A stretch of 10,619 bases of DNA from Actinomycetota bacterium (GTDB lineage Bacteria > Actinomycetota > Acidimicrobiia > Acidimicrobiales > Ilumatobacteraceae): assembly GCA_009705865.1 (NCBI GenBank), contig WLSJ01000059.1, positions 1 through 10,619 of the forward strand, given 5' to 3'. This document shows positions 6,704-10,619 of the stretch, in pieces (the first letter of the stretch is position 1; each line of letters opens with the position of its first letter). The notes beneath the pieces are model-generated. The model did no database searches. It worked only from the letters and a program-made list of their open reading frames with translations, and was not told where the DNA came from. The position numbers were made by a program, and so were the translations under genes.

Positions 6704-7786
6704 GTGTCATTAGAAATTTCCTGCAGTCAATTTTTTGACGGAGATTCTTTGCGAGGCTCGCATCGTCTCGTTATCGCTGAATCGGGAATAATCGAGAGCA
6801 TCACGCCCTTCGCCGGCACAGCAGATGTGCCTTTGATTTCTCCGGGATTTGTCGATGTACAAATGAACGGTTTTCGCGATGTCAATGTCTCGGATGCATC
6901 CAAGGAGGAACTGCAGGTTCTGGATAACTATTTGTTGTCAGCCGGTACAACAACATGGCTAGGGACCATCGTCACCGCGCCTCTTGAAAGATTGACTCAT
7001 TCGATTCAGTTCCTTCATAGCGTCGTTGCGTCAAGAGAAGTTGCTGGTTTCGCTGGCGTACACATTGAAGGCCCTTTTCTAGGAAATGCCCCCGGCGCAC
7101 ACAACACCAAACACATCGTTGCCTTTGACATGAAATGGATATCTGGCCTTCCACAGAGCATTCGAATGATGACCGTTGCTCCCGAACAAGATGATGCTGG
7201 CACTGCGATTCGCGCTCTATGCGATTTAGGAATCACAGTGGCTCTTGGCCATTCGCGCCCCACAAAGCAACAATTTGAAGACGCGGTAGACGCCGGTGCA
7301 CGAATGGTGACTCACCTTTTCAACGGGATGAGTGGAATTCATCATCGTGACCCTGGTCTTGCATTGTGGTCGCTCACTAATCCCAAGGTGGCTGTCGGAC
7401 TGATTGCTGATCTCGTACATGTGCAGACTGATGCTGTCGCACTGGCTTTTCAAGCAGCCGGCACCCGAGTGTGTCTGGTCTCTGACTCAGTGGCATGGAT
7501 GCGTCCCGAGAACAGCGGCGGACGCATAGAGATCAAAGATGGAGCACCTCGCCTACCAGACGGAACTCTCGCAGGTTCAAGTACACCGCTTGGCGTATGT
7601 GTACAAAATGCAGTGCAGCAATGTGGCGTATCGCTCGACAGAGCTCTCGCTAGCGCAACGTCTATGCCAGCAGACACTGTGGGTTTGACTGGGGTGGGAC
7701 GAATACGAGTTGGTCAACCATCAGATATTTTGGCGCTCAGCGAAGACCTTTCCGTTCTGAAAGCCTGGCGCCGATTACCATCATGA
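6704..7786 (+). CDS. nagA: N-acetylglucosamine-6-phosphate deacetylase
   Basis: A 360-residue cytoplasmic amidohydrolase (TIM barrel plus a small beta-sandwich) that converts GlcNAc-6-phosphate to glucosamine-6-phosphate and acetate. Landmarks are PGFVDVQMNG (47-56), HIEGPFL (120-126), GHSRP (182-186), THLFNGMS (203-210), the substrate-contact histidine H239 in DLVHV, and VSDS with catalytic D261. The first metal motif is Q53-x-N55 instead of H-x-H, as in E. coli NagA, so a single-metal enzyme with ligands E122, H183 and H204 is expected. It is slightly shorter than the usual 380 residues but appears complete. The start is GTG 6704; an overlapping ATG at 6702 is out of frame and stops after three codons. 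It is followed after 1 base by transketolase. No nagB deaminase or transporter lies in the window, so whether it serves external GlcNAc or cell-wall recycling is open. Confidence 0.93.
   Translation: MSLEISCSQFFDGDSLRGSHRLVIAESGIIESITPFAGTADVPLISPGFVDVQMNGFRDVNVSDASKEELQVLDNYLLSAGTTTWLGTIVTAPLERLTHSIQFLHSVVASREVAGFAGVHIEGPFLGNAPGAHNTKHIVAFDMKWISGLPQSIRMMTVAPEQDDAGTAIRALCDLGITVALGHSRPTKQQFEDAVDAGARMVTHLFNGMSGIHHRDPGLALWSLTNPKVAVGLIADLVHVQTDAVALAFQAAGTRVCLVSDSVAWMRPENSGGRIEIKDGAPRLPDGTLAGSSTPLGVCVQNAVQQCGVSLDRALASATSMPADTVGLTGVGRIRVGQPSDILALSEDLSVLKAWRRLPS
7776..7781 (+). promoter_or_regulatory. Candidate internal -10 element (leaderless) of tkt
   Basis: TACCAT, within the last codons of nagA, matches TAnnnT and is followed by six bases and the GTG start of transketolase at 7788. 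It could supply extra transcription of tkt-tal independent of nagA. Because it lies in coding sequence, chance is harder to exclude than for the intergenic examples. Confidence 0.3.
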
Positions 7787-7787
7787 G

Positions 7788-9743
7788 GTGACTTCTGTAC
7801 TAAGCCCCGATCAAGACGACCTCGCTATTTCGATTATTCGAGGCTTAGCAATGGATGCCCCTTTGGCGGCAAACAGTGGGCATCAAGGAACTGCAATGTC
7901 GCTTGCTCCTCTTGCTCACGTTCTGTACAGCCGTATTTTGCGTCATGATCCCACAGCTCCAGACTTCATCGACCGCGATCGTTTAATTCTTTCAAATGGA
8001 CATGCCTCAATTTTGCAATATGCAATGTTGTTTCTTTCTGGTTACGGTCTTGAGTTATCTGACCTCAAAGAATTTCGTCAATGGAACTCTGCAACTCCGG
8101 GGCACCCAGAAGTTGGACACACTGCCGGTGTGGAAGTAACGACCGGTCCACTAGGTCAAGGTTTTGCCAATGCAGTCGGAATGGCAATAGCCGAGTCTCA
8201 TCTACGTGATGTTCACGGCCCCGATGTCATCAACCACCACACGTATGTAATTGCCGGAGACGGCTGCCTGATGGAAGGAATCAGCCACGAAGCCGCATCG
8301 CTTGCCGGGCACCTGAAACTGGATCATTTGGTGTGTATTTTCGACGATAACAAAATCACCATTGACGGAAGCACAGATCTCACTTGTAGCGACGACGCGC
8401 CTGCACGCTTTCGCGCGTACGGATGGAATGTAATTGAAGCCGGAGAAATAGCAGAAGATTGTGATGCAATTGAAAAGGTTTTGATTCAAGCCCGCGATCA
8501 TAAAGGCGCACCAACTTTGGTTGTGCTTCGCTCTCACATTGGGTTTCCGTCTCCAGACCTCACAGACAAACACGAAGCTCACGGGAATCCGTTTACGGCA
8601 CCTTTAGTCTCGGCAACTAAAGCGGTCATGGGTATTCCGGATGAATCTTTCTATGCCCCAACAGATTTCGTAAACGCCTATCGCGCCCACTGTCGAGAGA
8701 ACGGAAAAACCGTTCATAGTGATTGGACAAAACGGACGAGCAGAATTTCACCTGCTCTGAATCCGAACACCTTTGGCGTCGCATCTAAGGAGCAAGTAGC
8801 TGCAGTTCTTCCTGTATTCCCAACTGATACCAAACTCGCGACACGTCAAGCATTTCAAAAAGTTCTGGAAGCAACCGGAAGCGCATTGCCGTTTGTTCTT
8901 GCTGGTGCCGCAGATCTCACAGGCAACACCGGAGCCAAACTTGCAGAAACCTCCGCTTACTCTTCATCGAACCGATCTGGCAAGCAGATTTATTACGGTA
9001 TTCGTGAACACGCGATGGGCGCAGCAATGGTCGGTATGGCCCTTCATGGTGGCGTATTGCCAGTCGGTGGCACATTCTTCGTCTTTGCTGACTACATGCG
9101 TCCCGCTATTCGATTAGCAGCGCTCTCACGAGCCCGTGTCGTTTTTGTCTTTAGTCACGACTCAGTGGGCGTAGGAGAAGACGGGCCGACACATCAACCA
9201 GTCGAACAACTTGCATCATTGCGTGCAATCCCCGGTTTGCAAGTTATTCGCCCTGCTGATGCAAACGAAACTGCACAGGCTTGGCTTATTGCTGCAACTC
9301 ATGATGGCCCTACTGCTCTCATCTTGTCTCGCCAAACCGTGGTGGCACTGACAGATGGTTCGGCCGTTTCTGATGGTGCAGGGACAATTATTTCTACAGA
9401 GAAACCTAAAGCAATCATCATTGGTACGGGTAGCGAATTGTCTGTTGCAGTGGATGCTGCAGCATTACTCAACAGCGAAGGCATCTCAGTCAATGTTGTA
9501 TCGATGCCATCATGGGAGCGATTTGCGCAACTTTCGAAAGCTAATCAAGACAAGATCTTGCCAAGATCAATACCTCGTATCAGCGTTGAAGCCGGAACAA
9601 CGTTCGGCTGGGCAGCGTATGCAACCGACAGTGTCGGCATTGACCGATTCGGAGCAAGTGCTCCAGGCAACGTCGTGATGGCTGAACTCGGTATCACTGC
9701 TTCCCATGTAGCTGAAGTAACGCGTAAAGCGATTTCACAATGA
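7788..9743 (+). CDS. tkt: Transketolase
   Basis: A 651-residue thiamine-diphosphate enzyme of the non-oxidative pentose phosphate pathway, moving two-carbon units between sugar phosphates in the cytoplasm. The N-terminal PP domain (about 1-270) contains GHQGTAMSLAP (31-41), SNGHAS (69-74), GPLGQGFANAVG (120-131) and the ThDP/metal motif from GDGC (157-160) to N188 in DDNK. The Pyr domain (about 350-520) contains GIREHAMG with E407, the ThDP-activating glutamate, then H457 in FSHDS and H469 in GPTHQP. The C-terminal domain follows (about 530-651). The length is normal for a full enzyme, not a split N/C pair. The start is GTG 7788, one base after the nagA stop. The stop overlaps the transaldolase start by 4 bases (ATGA), so the two are almost certainly co-translated. 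GHQG replaces the commoner GHPG, keeping the conserved histidine. Confidence 0.96.
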   Translation: MTSVLSPDQDDLAISIIRGLAMDAPLAANSGHQGTAMSLAPLAHVLYSRILRHDPTAPDFIDRDRLILSNGHASILQYAMLFLSGYGLELSDLKEFRQWNSATPGHPEVGHTAGVEVTTGPLGQGFANAVGMAIAESHLRDVHGPDVINHHTYVIAGDGCLMEGISHEAASLAGHLKLDHLVCIFDDNKITIDGSTDLTCSDDAPARFRAYGWNVIEAGEIAEDCDAIEKVLIQARDHKGAPTLVVLRSHIGFPSPDLTDKHEAHGNPFTAPLVSATKAVMGIPDESFYAPTDFVNAYRAHCRENGKTVHSDWTKRTSRISPALNPNTFGVASKEQVAAVLPVFPTDTKLATRQAFQKVLEATGSALPFVLAGAADLTGNTGAKLAETSAYSSSNRSGKQIYYGIREHAMGAAMVGMALHGGVLPVGGTFFVFADYMRPAIRLAALSRARVVFVFSHDSVGVGEDGPTHQPVEQLASLRAIPGLQVIRPADANETAQAWLIAATHDGPTALILSRQTVVALTDGSAVSDGAGTIISTEKPKAIIIGTGSELSVAVDAAALLNSEGISVNVVSMPSWERFAQLSKANQDKILPRSIPRISVEAGTTFGWAAYATDSVGIDRFGASAPGNVVMAELGITASHVAEVTRKAISQ

Positions 9744-10619
9744 CTGACTTGTTGAAGAGACTCTCAGACGAACAAGGACAAAGCCCGTGGCTGGACAATC
9801 TTCAGCGTGGGTATCTCACTTCTGGCGCTCTTCAATCTTTGGTTGACAGAGGTGTCCGTGGTTTAACTTCGAACCCCACAATCTTTCAAAAGGCGATTCA
9901 AGGAAGTTCTGACTACGACGATCAGTTCCGCAGTGAGATCTCTAAAGGTTCATCCGCTAGAGAGGCCTATTGGGAACTGGTGTTACAGGACATTCACGGC
10001 GCTCTTGACGTTTTCGCCGACTTGTACTCACGCTCCAAAGGATCAGACGGCTTCGTGAGCGTCGAAGTAGATCCTTCGCTAGCTCATGATTCAACTGGAA
10101 CTCTTTCGGCCGCTCGCCTTCTGCATGAACGCGTCAGCAGGCCAAATGTGATGATCAAAATCCCAGCAACTAAAGAAGGAATTCCAGCAATTCGTGAGAT
10201 GATCGCTGAAGGGCGAAATGTCAATGTCACCCTGATTTTTAGTCTTGCTAGATATCAAGAAGTAATGGATGCTTACGTTGAAGGACTAGAACAGCGTTTG
10301 GCATCAGGGTCTTCAGTTTCTGGCATCGCAAGCGTCGCTAGTTTTTTCATCAGCCGTGTTGACAATGAGATCGACAAACGTCTTGATGCGCTCGGCACTC
10401 CGAGCGCGTTAGCTCTGCGGGGCACAGCAGCAGTAAATCAAGCTCGTCTGGCATACGCCGCGTTTCAAAAAACATTTAGCGGTCCACGATGGGAAGCTTT
10501 GCAAAAAGCCGGCGCGATGGTTCAACGTCCTTTGTGGGCATCAACCTCCACCAAGAATCCCACGTATCCAGACACCTTGTACGTCGACAGTTTGATTGGC
10601 CCAAATACTGTAAACACAC
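9740..10619 (+). CDS. tal: Transaldolase (3' end beyond right edge)
   Basis: Codons from ATG 9740 stay open for 293 residues to the window edge. The enzyme transfers a dihydroxyacetone unit between sugar phosphates through a Schiff base, linking glycolysis and the pentose phosphate pathway. Visible landmarks are WLDN with D19, GLTSNPTIF (41-49) with N45, VSVEVDP with E109, MIKIPATKEG (138-147) with the expected Schiff-base lysine K140, NVTLIFSL (162-169) and, near the edge, YVDSLIGPNTVNT. This is the long actinobacterial/cyanobacterial type of roughly 370 residues, so about 70-80 residues are probably missing. A fusion to glucose-6-phosphate isomerase, known in some bacteria, cannot be excluded. 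The ATG overlaps the tkt stop by 4 bases and has no -10-like hexamer at the leaderless spacing, so expression is probably coupled to tkt. Confidence 0.94.
   Translation, partial: MTDLLKRLSDEQGQSPWLDNLQRGYLTSGALQSLVDRGVRGLTSNPTIFQKAIQGSSDYDDQFRSEISKGSSAREAYWELVLQDIHGALDVFADLYSRSKGSDGFVSVEVDPSLAHDSTGTLSAARLLHERVSRPNVMIKIPATKEGIPAIREMIAEGRNVNVTLIFSLARYQEVMDAYVEGLEQRLASGSSVSGIASVASFFISRVDNEIDKRLDALGTPSALALRGTAAVNQARLAYAAFQKTFSGPRWEALQKAGAMVQRPLWASTSTKNPTYPDTLYVDSLIGPNTVNT

Overview
The window looks like part of a chromosome of an actinobacterium with near-balanced base composition. This is inferred from the protein families, the heavy use of GTG and TTG starts, the lack of convincing Shine-Dalgarno sequences, and several starts that sit exactly where leaderless transcripts would begin. 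A streamlined aquatic lineage such as Acidimicrobiia or a small freshwater group fits, but this cannot be settled from the sequence alone. There are no rRNA or tRNA genes, insertion sequences, CRISPR arrays or phage structural genes. Gene density is very high, with no gene-free stretch longer than about 65 bases.

Left part (1-4371, minus strand): an ADP-forming acyl-CoA synthetase (719 aa) is followed after 4 bases by a DacB/PBP4-type D-alanyl-D-alanine carboxypeptidase. That gene overlaps by 4 bases a stand-alone Lon substrate-binding-domain protein that starts with TTG. After a 43-base gap comes the 5' end of a small protein, probably an actinobacterial holin-like membrane protein, which runs off the left edge.

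Middle (4430-6682): a TetR-family repressor and an alpha/beta hydrolase lie on the minus strand, upstream of the acyl-CoA synthetase and in the same direction. A compact acyl-CoA desaturase diverges from them on the plus strand. The 61-base divergent region holds a perfect 18-bp inverted repeat (CTACCTAC-CA-GTAGGTAG). It sits where it would cover the -35 regions of both candidate promoters, so this reads as an autoregulated lipid or acyl-CoA module: repressor, ester hydrolase, acyl-CoA synthetase and desaturase.

Right part (6704-10619, plus strand): N-acetylglucosamine-6-phosphate deacetylase (nagA), transketolase (tkt) and transaldolase (tal, cut by the right edge) are packed with a 1-base gap and a 4-base overlap. 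This joins amino-sugar breakdown to the non-oxidative pentose phosphate pathway.

No wholly new system is apparent; the genes belong to recognisable families. The most informative signals are regulatory. One is the divergent operator. The other is a TAnnnT -10-like hexamer separated by exactly six bases from the start codon of five of the ten genes (tetR, hydrolase, desaturase, nagA, tkt), which suggests leaderless transcription and settles several start choices.
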